Source of the DNA: Acidobacteriota bacterium
Lineage (GTDB): Bacteria > Acidobacteriota > Terriglobia > Terriglobales > Acidobacteriaceae
Assembly (NCBI GenBank): GCA_021780095.1
Contig: JAJXZK010000181.1
Location: forward strand, 1 to 11,847
Direction: 5' to 3'
Length of the DNA: 11,847 bases
The notes under the pieces are model-generated. The model was not told where the DNA came from. It did no database searches and worked only from the letters and a program-made list of their open reading frames with translations. Within the stretch, counting starts at the first letter, position 1, and each line of letters begins with the position of its first letter. Of this stretch, positions 1-6,458 are shown piece by piece. The position numbers and the translations under genes were made by a program.

Positions 1-2
1 CC

Positions 3-365
3 GGCCTCATCCTTGAAGATCCGCAACCGTCGCTCACGCACCAGGTCAAGCGCGAGCAGCACATCCATCTGCTGCCCATGTGGTTGGTCTTTCAGGATCG
101 ATTCGATATCTCTGGCATCGTGCCCTTGCTGAAGATGCCGAAGCTCATTCTCGCCACACCCGCCATGCGTCCGTATGCCTCCGGCACCGCGCGGGTATAT
201 GACAGTGCCGCCTCACCTAAACAGCAAGCGTCCATCACCGAAGCATCCACTCGGCCCGCATATACGCTGTCAGGATGGCATACAGCGTTGAGAAATTTTC
301 TCAACACCCTCGTCAACCAGTATTCCGATCCCTCCCCCGCTGTTCCACCCCGTACCCTAAAATAG
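3..365 (+). CDS. Alpha/beta hydrolase-fold protein, C-terminal part (5' end outside window)
   Basis: The frame is open from the window edge to TAG at 363-365 and gives about 120 residues. The piece resembles the last third of an alpha/beta hydrolase: GLILEDP at the start looks like the strand-loop after the nucleophile region, FDISGIVPLLKMPKLILAT like the strand leading to the acidic residue, and RVYDSAASPKQQASI like the strand before the catalytic His, ending in a helix with NFLNTLV. The usual Asp after that strand (GTxD) is not obvious (ATPAMRPY here), and the His would have to come from the GWHTAL segment, so catalytic competence is unclear. It ends 11 nt before the next gene on the same strand and so is probably in the same operon, perhaps as an esterase or deacylase. 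The assignment rests on fold-level pattern only; the nucleophile elbow lies outside the window. Confidence 0.5.
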   Translation, partial: GLILEDPQPSLTHQVKREQHIHLLPMWLVFQDRFDISGIVPLLKMPKLILATPAMRPYASGTARVYDSAASPKQQASITEASTRPAYTLSGWHTALRNFLNTLVNQYSDPSPAVPPRTLK

Positions 366-376
366 CTTGAGGTTAA

Positions 377-1405
377 ATGACGATGCAGATCGACACCGAA
401 GAGCAACTTGAAGACAAGTTGTCCCAGCCGTCGCCCGATGACGTCGCTGCCATGCGCGCACTACAAGGCGATATCCTCGTTCTGGGTGTCGGCGGAAAAA
501 TGGGGCCAAGCCTCGCGCGTCTGATGCAACGCGCTATCGACGAAGCCGGTGTCCAGAAAAAAATCATTGCCGTCGCGCGCTTTACCGACCCGGCGTTGCC
601 CGCCGCACTGCGGGCAGATGGGATTGAAACCATCACGGCCGATCTGCTCGACGACGGCGCGCTCGATCGCCTGCCGAATGTACCCAACGTCATTTTTATG
701 ACGGCGCGAAAATTTGGCACCACCGGCGCCGAGTACCTCAGCTGGGCGATGAACACGCAACTCCCCGCTCTAGTCGCCAGCCGCTATCGCGATTCGCGGA
801 TCGTCTGCTTCTCGAGCGGAAACATCTACCCGCTTCGCCCGCTGCATCTTGGCGGGGCCAGCGAAGAGACGCCCATCGATGCTCGCGGAGAATACGCACA
901 ATCCGTTCTCGGTCGCGAACGCATCTTCGAGTACGGCTCGCATCGTTGGGGCACGCCAGTCACCCTGCTCCGCCTGAACTACGCTGTCGATCTTCGCTAT
1001 GGCGTGCTCTCGGATATCGGCACCGCCGTATTTCAGCGCCAGCCTCTCGACATCCGCACGCCCGCTCTCAATGCCATCTGGCAGCGCGACGCCAATTCTG
1101 TCTGCTTTCGCACTTTCGAGTATTGTCAGTCGCCTCCGTTTGTATTGAATCTCACCGGCCCCGAAACTCTCAGCATTCGCTGGATCGCAGAAGAATTCGG
1201 CAAACATTTCGGGTACGAGCCAATATTCGTAGGCGAAGAGACTTCCTCTGCTTACCTGAGCAACGCGGCAAAGCAACATCAACTCTTCGGCTATCCTACC
1301 GTCACCCCGAATCAAATGATTGCCTGGACCGCCCACTGGATCGCAGGCGGCAAAAGAAATCTAAACAAGCCCACACATTTTCAGACGCGAGACGGAAAGT
1401 ACTAA
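377..1405 (+). CDS. NAD(P)-dependent epimerase/dehydratase-like protein (extended SDR), atypical active site
   Basis: The 342-residue protein has a Rossmann start at residues 31-43 (GDILVLGVGGKMG, a variant of GxxGxxG), an ADLLDD turn near 88-93 and CFSSGNIYP at 144-152, which matches the Ser motif of extended SDRs. The catalytic pair normally reads YxxxK; here it is Y173-A-Q-S-V177, so the lysine is replaced by valine although the flanking E181 is kept. The protein may bind nucleotide without classical oxidoreduction, or use a different base. Start: GAGG at 369-372 serves ATG 377 (4-nt gap) or the in-frame ATG 383 (10-nt gap); either is possible. The stop overlaps the next gene (TAATG), so the two are translationally coupled. 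Family assignment is good; the substrate, presumably a sugar or sugar acid, is unknown. Confidence 0.82.
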   Translation: MTMQIDTEEQLEDKLSQPSPDDVAAMRALQGDILVLGVGGKMGPSLARLMQRAIDEAGVQKKIIAVARFTDPALPAALRADGIETITADLLDDGALDRLPNVPNVIFMTARKFGTTGAEYLSWAMNTQLPALVASRYRDSRIVCFSSGNIYPLRPLHLGGASEETPIDARGEYAQSVLGRERIFEYGSHRWGTPVTLLRLNYAVDLRYGVLSDIGTAVFQRQPLDIRTPALNAIWQRDANSVCFRTFEYCQSPPFVLNLTGPETLSIRWIAEEFGKHFGYEPIFVGEETSSAYLSNAAKQHQLFGYPTVTPNQMIAWTAHWIAGGKRNLNKPTHFQTRDGKY

Positions 1406-2412
1406 TGACTCTAAGAGAGAAGTTCAAAAGTGGTCTTGTCATTCCTGCTCATCCACTCGCTTTGACCAGCGCGCGCAAACTGGATGAGCGACGTCAGCGC
1501 GCGCTCACGCGATACTATCGAGCCGCTGGAGCCGGTGGCATCGCAGTCGGCGTGCACACCACCCAATTCGCCATTCGCAACGTTGGCTTGCTTCAGCCGG
1601 TCTTGGAACTAGCGGCGGAAGAAGTTCGCGGCTCTGCAATCGTGAAGATCGCCGGCGTCTGCGGCCCTCTCGCCGCCGCCGTTGCTGAAGCCGAACTTGC
1701 CCGCTCGCTCGGCTATGACGCTGCGCTGCTCAGCATGGGCGGTCTGCAATCGCTCACTCTGGACGAGCAGCTGGATCGCGCCAAGACCATCGCTTCCATT
1801 CTGCCCATCGTCGGCTTCTATCTGCAGCCGCTCGCCGGAGGCCAGATTTTTCCCTATCGCTTCTGGCGCAAATTTGCCGAGATTGAAAACATCGTCGCCA
1901 TCAAAATGGCGCCGTTCAATCGCTATCAAACCATCGATGTGATCCGTGCCGTGCTCGACGCCGGTCGCGAAAACGACATCGCTCTGTACACCGGCAACGA
2001 TGACAACATCCTGATCGATCTGCTCACAGAATTTAATTTCGGCGGCAACAGCGCTCGCATCGTCGGCGGCTTGCTGGGACACTGGGCCGTCTGGACCAGG
2101 ACAGCGGTCGCGCATCTCGAGCTTGTAAAAAAGTCACGCGGCCCCATCCCCGTCGATCACCTCACGCTCGCCCAACAAATTACGGATGCCAATGCCGCCT
2201 TCTTTGACGCCGCCAACACCTTCGCCGGCTGCATCGCTGGCATTCACGAGGTGCTCCGCCGCCAGGGCCTGCTCGAGGGCATCTGGTGCCTCGACCCGAA
2301 TGAAGGCATGTCCCCTGGTCAGGGCGAAGAGATCGATCGCGTCTATCGCGCCTACCCTCATTTGAACGACGATGCATTTGTCGCGCAGCATCTCGACCAG
2401 TGGCTTCGATGA
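1405..2412 (+). CDS. Dihydrodipicolinate synthase/N-acetylneuraminate lyase family protein
   Basis: This 335-residue TIM-barrel class I aldolase/lyase starts at ATG 1405, which overlaps the preceding stop; a longer in-frame reading exists upstream but only from this Met does the protein look like the family. Superfamily residues are visible: the Thr-Thr pair (HTTQF, T52-T53), Tyr139 in FYLQP and Schiff-base Lys167 in VAIKMAP. DapA has an Arg five residues after the Tyr that holds the aspartate semialdehyde carboxylate; here that position is Ala144 (YLQPLAGG), so it is unlikely to be the lysine-biosynthesis enzyme. It probably cleaves or dehydrates a 2-keto sugar acid or related compound in the cytoplasm, together with the flanking epimerase and dehydrogenase. 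The substrate cannot be read from sequence. Confidence 0.85.
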   Translation: MTLREKFKSGLVIPAHPLALTSARKLDERRQRALTRYYRAAGAGGIAVGVHTTQFAIRNVGLLQPVLELAAEEVRGSAIVKIAGVCGPLAAAVAEAELARSLGYDAALLSMGGLQSLTLDEQLDRAKTIASILPIVGFYLQPLAGGQIFPYRFWRKFAEIENIVAIKMAPFNRYQTIDVIRAVLDAGRENDIALYTGNDDNILIDLLTEFNFGGNSARIVGGLLGHWAVWTRTAVAHLELVKKSRGPIPVDHLTLAQQITDANAAFFDAANTFAGCIAGIHEVLRRQGLLEGIWCLDPNEGMSPGQGEEIDRVYRAYPHLNDDAFVAQHLDQWLR

Positions 2413-2443
2413 TCATCTCGGCTGCCTCCGAAAGGAAACCACG

Positions 2444-3505
2444 TTGCGAGTAGGCATCATCGGCACCGGCGCCATGTCGCACAAACACGCGCAAGCCTAT
2501 CAAAACATCGGCTACCAACTGACGGTCTGCACCAATACCACCGCTGCAAAAGGTCGCGCTTTCGCCCAGGCCACCGGCGCAGAGTTCGTATCGAACTACG
2601 AAGAACTCATCCGCCATCCTCGCATCGATCTTGTCGACATCTGCACCCTGCCCGGTTTTCGTCTGCCCGCGGTTGAACTCAGCGCGAAAATGAAAAAGCA
2701 CGTCCTCGTCGAGAAGCCCATCGCCACCACGCTGGCAACGGCGCAGGCCATGATGGAGGCCGCACGCAGCGCAGGTATCCAACTCGGCGTCGTCAGCCAG
2801 CATCGTTTCGACGATTCCACAAAATTCCTGAAGCAGGCAATTGCCGATGGACGCCTTGGAAAAATCATCCAGGCCGACGCGTACGTCAAATGGTATCGTT
2901 CGGCGGAATACTACAGCCGCCCCATCAAGGGCAGCTGGACCGGCGAAGGCGGCGGCGCGCTGATCAATCAGGCCATCCATCAGCTCGACGTACTTTTGTA
3001 TTTGATGGGCCCGCTCGATCGTGTATCGGCCACGTGGCAGCTCGGCGCAGCGCACCAGATCGAATCGGAAGACGTCGTGAACGCTCTGCTCACCTATGCC
3101 AGCGGCGCCACCGGCGTCCTGCAAGCTTCCACCGCCCTTTGGCCTGGATATCCCGAGCGCATCGAGATCCACGGAACCAAAGGCTCCGCCATCGTCACCG
3201 GTGACAAGTTAACCCACTGGGATATTCAGAATGACACCGGCGAGCCGGCGCCCATTGATCGCGCAATTGCTTCCGGTGCTTCCGATCCCATGGCAATTTC
3301 CACCCTGACGCTCGAGCGCCAGTTTCTCGACTTCGGCGACGCCTGCGCCACCGGCCGGGCTCCGCTGGTTTCCGCGATTGACGGATACCGCGCGCTCGAA
3401 GCCGTCACCAGCATCTACGAATCCTGCCGGCAGGGCCGCGCAATCGTCATCGACCATTCACCTGAGGAAGTCGATCCGTCCGCGACACCCAGAAGGTCAC
3501 AATGA
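2444..3505 (+). CDS. Gfo/Idh/MocA family NAD(P)-dependent oxidoreductase
   Basis: This is a 353-residue sugar/polyol dehydrogenase-type protein. The N-terminal Rossmann motif VGIIGTGAM begins at residue 3, the hallmark EKP (HVLVEKPIATT) is at 90-92, and the C-terminal domain carries GEGGGALINQAIHQLD with H179 and D182, the usual catalytic/substrate segment. Start choice: an in-frame ATG at 2372 lies inside the upstream gene and adds non-homologous residues, whereas TTG 2444 is preceded by AAAGGAAA (2431-2438) at proper spacing and places the Rossmann strand at the extreme N-terminus as the family does. The gap to the upstream stop is 31 nt. The stop overlaps the next start (ATGA). Likely role: reversible oxidation of a sugar, inositol or sugar-acid hydroxyl in the same pathway. 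Substrate unknown. Confidence 0.88.
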   Translation: MRVGIIGTGAMSHKHAQAYQNIGYQLTVCTNTTAAKGRAFAQATGAEFVSNYEELIRHPRIDLVDICTLPGFRLPAVELSAKMKKHVLVEKPIATTLATAQAMMEAARSAGIQLGVVSQHRFDDSTKFLKQAIADGRLGKIIQADAYVKWYRSAEYYSRPIKGSWTGEGGGALINQAIHQLDVLLYLMGPLDRVSATWQLGAAHQIESEDVVNALLTYASGATGVLQASTALWPGYPERIEIHGTKGSAIVTGDKLTHWDIQNDTGEPAPIDRAIASGASDPMAISTLTLERQFLDFGDACATGRAPLVSAIDGYRALEAVTSIYESCRQGRAIVIDHSPEEVDPSATPRRSQ

Positions 3506-4656
3506 AATCGCGATCGATCACCGGACGCGATCCCGCCAGCGGCAATGTGCTCGAGGTCATCATCGAGAACGGTCGCATTCGCGCCATCATACCCAGTCCT
3601 ATGGAAGAGGCGCCATGGCTTTCTCCGGGCTTCATCGACCTGCAGGTAAATGGCTATCTTGGCAGCGACGCGAATGCATACGATGTCGATCCCGATGTCA
3701 TCCTCTCTTTGACGAAAAAAATGCTTGCGCTGGGAGTGACGACATTTCTTCCCACCATCATCACCGCCTCAGAAGAGAAAATCGTCCGCGCGCTGCGGGC
3801 CATTGCCGACGCGAGACGCGCCTATCCAACCGTCGCCCATGCAATTCCCTTTGCGCATGTGGAGGGCCCCTTCATTTCCCCCGATGACGGCCCTCGCGGA
3901 GCCCACGATCGCGAGCACGTGCGTCCGGCAAATCTCGCCGAGTTTAAACGGTGGCAGGCAGCGTGCGATGGTCTTGTTGGCATAGTCACAGTGTCGCCCC
4001 ACACAGACGACACTCTTACGTTCATCTCCGCGCTCGCCGCTCAAGGAATCGTCGTCGCCATCGGACACAGCCATGCAACGCCAGCGCAGGTCCATGCAGC
4101 CGCCGACGCCGGCGCAACTCTCTCCACCCATCTCGGCAATGGACTGGGCAGCCCGCTCCCGCGCCATCCAAATCTTCTATGGGCGCAGCTTGCGGAAGAC
4201 CGCCTCGCCGCCACCTTCATCGCCGACGGGCATCATCTACCCACCGACACACTCAAGTCGATGTTGCGCGCCAAAGGAATCAGTCGCAGCATTCTCGTCT
4301 CAGATGTTGTAGCGCTGGGCGGCATGCCCGTCGGCGTCTATCAGGCAAACGTGGGCGGCGCGGTTCAGGTGACATCGGACGGCCGCGTCATCAGCGCCTC
4401 CGGCGGCGGCTTTCTTGCGGGCGCGTATCGCCCCCTCACAGTCGGCATCGCGCATGCCGCTTCCATTGACGGCGTCTCCCTGGGAGGCGCAATCCAAATG
4501 GCGACGGAGAATCCGGGTCACTTTGTCGGTCGCAATGGAACCCTGCACATTGGCGCACCTGCCGACCTTGTCCTTTTCGATTGGTCGCCGCACCAGCCCG
4601 CTCCTCGCGCGCTCGAAATCCAAACCGTATATCTCGCGGGCGAAGAAATCGGCTGA
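3502..4656 (+). CDS. nagA: N-acetylglucosamine-6-phosphate deacetylase-like amidohydrolase
   Basis: The 384-residue protein belongs to the NagA branch of the amidohydrolases. Visible motifs: PGFIDLQVNGY (42-52), HVEGPFIS with metal ligand E121, GAHDREHV after it, GHSHAT with H189, STHLGNG with H210, IADGHHLP with H244/H245, and LVSD with D268 in the place of the catalytic Asp; the spacing closely follows E. coli NagA (E131, H195, H216, D273). The usual THLFNAM loop reads THLGNGLGSPLPRHPN, so the loop that touches the sugar phosphate is altered although an Arg remains. In the classical pathway NagA makes GlcN-6-P and acetate; here neither nagB nor a sugar kinase is adjacent, so the real substrate may be another N-acyl sugar. 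ATGA overlap couples it to the oxidoreductase; it is the last gene of the operon. Confidence 0.8.
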   Translation: MKSRSITGRDPASGNVLEVIIENGRIRAIIPSPMEEAPWLSPGFIDLQVNGYLGSDANAYDVDPDVILSLTKKMLALGVTTFLPTIITASEEKIVRALRAIADARRAYPTVAHAIPFAHVEGPFISPDDGPRGAHDREHVRPANLAEFKRWQAACDGLVGIVTVSPHTDDTLTFISALAAQGIVVAIGHSHATPAQVHAAADAGATLSTHLGNGLGSPLPRHPNLLWAQLAEDRLAATFIADGHHLPTDTLKSMLRAKGISRSILVSDVVALGGMPVGVYQANVGGAVQVTSDGRVISASGGGFLAGAYRPLTVGIAHAASIDGVSLGGAIQMATENPGHFVGRNGTLHIGAPADLVLFDWSPHQPAPRALEIQTVYLAGEEIG

Positions 4657-4686
4657 AGATTGCGGTGCCCCTTTCCTGGGGACGCC

Positions 4687-5307
4687 TCAGATCAGTTTTG
4701 TCTCCGGTAAAGGATCAACGTGTTTTCCCAGAGGCAGGACTTTCTTCCATGGGTGATAAATGTAGACTCCGATCAACAGAATGTGAATGCCAATGTAGGT
4801 CACATAAGTCCCCAATAGAAACAGCGCGCCACGGCTGGTAAATTCCATTCCGATGACCAACAGCACTCCAAGTGCAAGAGTGATGGCGCCCAGCAACCGC
4901 AGCGCTTTTCTTTCCCTCGGGTGATCGCGCAGATGCGATGCGAGGCGCAGGTCCCACCCTCCCCAGATCAATCCTTGCAGTCCGGCAAGCACCGCCAGCA
5001 GCTGCACTGATCCCCAGGGGCTCATCCAGAAAAACAATCCCGCGCCCATCGCCAGAGCCGCAAAAAACAAATAGAAATGCAACTCCCGTCGATGCCCATG
5101 GTGCAGCGCCAGTCCGCCGATGCAATCGATGACGCCGATCAGCAACAGACCGGCCGCAGTCAACAATACCGCCACCACGCAGCCCGTAGCCTCAAACACA
5201 AGGTTGGTCATGGTGGACCTCACCCAGAATAATGCGAGACCCAGCGCAATCATCAAAATCCCTTGAGCAACTAAAACCGTGGTGTGGACTTTCGCTACCC
5301 TGACCAT
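4687..5307 (-). CDS. HdeD/DUF308-like six-helix inner-membrane protein
   Basis: Starting at the ATG read from 5307, the protein has 206 residues, mostly hydrophobic, with about six membrane segments arranged as three pairs (for example TTVLVAQGILMIALGLALF near the N-terminus and FLLGTYVTYIGIHILLIGV near the C-terminus), loops rich in His/Arg, and a polar tail. Length and layout fit the HdeD/DUF308 group, known from E. coli acid resistance. A longer frame begins at 5379 but overlaps the upstream gene; the chosen Met is preceded by AGAGGGGGA, a good ribosome binding site. It begins 23 nt after the universal stress gene and is probably co-transcribed with it as a stress-related membrane partner. 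Function beyond the family is unknown. It converges on the nagA-like gene with only 30 nt between stops. Confidence 0.72.
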   Translation of the reverse strand: MVRVAKVHTTVLVAQGILMIALGLALFWVRSTMTNLVFEATGCVVAVLLTAAGLLLIGVIDCIGGLALHHGHRRELHFYLFFAALAMGAGLFFWMSPWGSVQLLAVLAGLQGLIWGGWDLRLASHLRDHPRERKALRLLGAITLALGVLLVIGMEFTSRGALFLLGTYVTYIGIHILLIGVYIYHPWKKVLPLGKHVDPLPETKLI

Positions 5308-5330
5308 ACGCAGTCCCCCTCTGGGTTTTC

Positions 5331-6254
5331 CTACCCGCGATGATACAGTTCCTCCCGCTTGAATGTAATCACAGGACAAGGCGCCAAGCGAATTAATCCA
5401 TACGCAACGCCCGCAGGCATGAACGCCGCAAGTTTCCTGCCTCGTTCGGTCCCCAGCACAATCAGATCCCCGTGCGTCGCGATCACCCGGCGAAGTATCG
5501 CTTCCACCGGTTCTCCGTAGACGCGATGCACACTCACCTTACTGTCAGTGCCCATCAGCGCCCCAGTCAGCAGGTCCGACTGCGATTGCGCTTCTTTGTC
5601 AAACGAATTCCCGGGCAGTTCCCTGATTTCATCGATGGCATAGACCAGTTGCACGTGCGCATGCAGCGCTTTCGCTAGGGAAGCGGCGTACAGGAGCGCC
5701 GCCTCGGAGGGATGCTGCACCACGGTCGCGTACACAATTGTCTGCAACGCAAGGTTCTTGGGGGATATGTTCGCGCAGCTGGGTCCCACCGTCAGCACCG
5801 GGCAAGACACTTTGCGTAGAATCGCTTCCGCTGTCGATCCCAGAATCAGCCGCTCCAGACCGTGCGCTCCGTGCGTGCCGATGACCAGCAAACTCGGCTT
5901 CTCCTCCTGCACAAGCGTCTCCAGCGCATCCGCAACTGGACCTTCAGCGAGGATGGCGCGGGCCTGAATTCCTCGACGCCGCAACTGGTTCGTCAGCTGC
6001 TCCAGGTCTTCTGCCATCGCCTGCCCGATCTCGGGCGCGGCAAATACTGCCAGCGGTTCCGGAGGGGACGCATTTCCGGAGTTCACCACATGGGTCAGTA
6101 GTAATTCCGTTCCGTAGAGGTGGGCCAGATTTTCAGCATAAGAAAGTGCCGCGATGGACGATCTCGAAAAGTCAGTCGCGACCAGGAGCTTCTCAAAAGC
6201 AGGAATAGCTTTCTTGGGTCCAATTGCGGCCACTGCGTGCACGGACTGTGCCAT
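5331..6254 (-). CDS. Tandem universal stress protein (two UspA domains)
   Basis: The 307-residue cytoplasmic protein has two Usp domains. Domain 1 (about 21-158) starts KLLVATDFS and carries the ATP-binding pattern G-2x-G-9x-G-S/T at 126-140 (GTHGAHGLERLILGS). Domain 2 (about 173-300) starts TIVYATVV, lacking the Asp after AT, and its loop reads GTERGRKLAAFMPAG, so the nucleotide signature is degraded and it may serve for dimerisation or structure only. Start choice: the frame runs back to 6389, but Met at 6254 follows GGGAGG with about six nt spacing and leaves a sensible N-terminus. A CRP/FNR-type dyad lies about 90 nt upstream, fitting the frequent control of such genes by redox or starvation regulators. 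It leads a two-gene unit with the membrane protein. Confidence 0.9.
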   Translation of the reverse strand: MAQSVHAVAAIGPKKAIPAFEKLLVATDFSRSSIAALSYAENLAHLYGTELLLTHVVNSGNASPPEPLAVFAAPEIGQAMAEDLEQLTNQLRRRGIQARAILAEGPVADALETLVQEEKPSLLVIGTHGAHGLERLILGSTAEAILRKVSCPVLTVGPSCANISPKNLALQTIVYATVVQHPSEAALLYAASLAKALHAHVQLVYAIDEIRELPGNSFDKEAQSQSDLLTGALMGTDSKVSVHRVYGEPVEAILRRVIATHGDLIVLGTERGRKLAAFMPAGVAYGLIRLAPCPVITFKREELYHRG

Positions 6255-6458
6255 AAGCTGCCTCCCTCGACGGAGAGTCCCTGATACAAGGCTGAACCGC
6301 CTCATGGTCCTCGGGCAGTGACGGCCAGTACATGTCTCTGTGATGAAAATCACTTTTCTTGCGAAGGCGCGGGCGCGCTTGAATTCCATTACAGCGTCGA
6401 TTTGCCGCCCAGGGCGAATATCGCAACGGACAATCTTCCGGCTACCGGGCGACAGAGT
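6255..6458. other. Intergenic region between flavoprotein and stress-protein genes
   Basis: This 204-nt stretch between two minus-strand genes holds the CRP/FNR-like dyad (6339-6354) and the GGGAGG ribosome site of the stress gene. No convincing terminator for the flavoprotein gene and no sigma-70 promoter with two good hexamers was found. Confidence 0.5.
6339..6354 (-). promoter_or_regulatory. CRP/FNR-family operator-like dyad upstream of the stress-protein gene
   Basis: TGTGA-TGAAAA-TCACT; the inner ten positions GTGAT/ATCAC around GAAA (6340-6353) are a perfect inverted repeat. It matches the CRP layout (TGTGA-N6-TCACA) and is one base per half from the FNR/ANR layout (TTGAT-N4-ATCAA). 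Its centre is about 92 nt before the ATG at 6254. No convincing -10 was found at the class II position, so the exact promoter is open. The half-sites are identical to those at 8111-8126. Confidence 0.55.

Noticed and set aside
946..1404. N-terminal extension of the lyase frame back to 946
   Set aside because: The added residues overlap the SDR-like gene and are Arg/His-rich out-of-frame translation; the coupled ATG at 1405 fits the family.
2372..2443. ATG 2372 as start of the Gfo/Idh/MocA gene
   Set aside because: It would add 24 residues without homology and overlap the previous gene by 41 nt; TTG 2444 has a good ribosome site and places the Rossmann motif at the N-terminus.
2180..3172. 330-codon open frame on the - strand across the oxidoreductase gene
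   Set aside because: Antisense to well-supported genes; its translation has no domain pattern, only complementary codon shadows.
4665..4682. CCCC/GGGG mini-hairpin between the convergent nagA-like and membrane-protein genes
   Set aside because: Only four pairs, no extension of the stem and no T-run, so a bidirectional terminator cannot be claimed.
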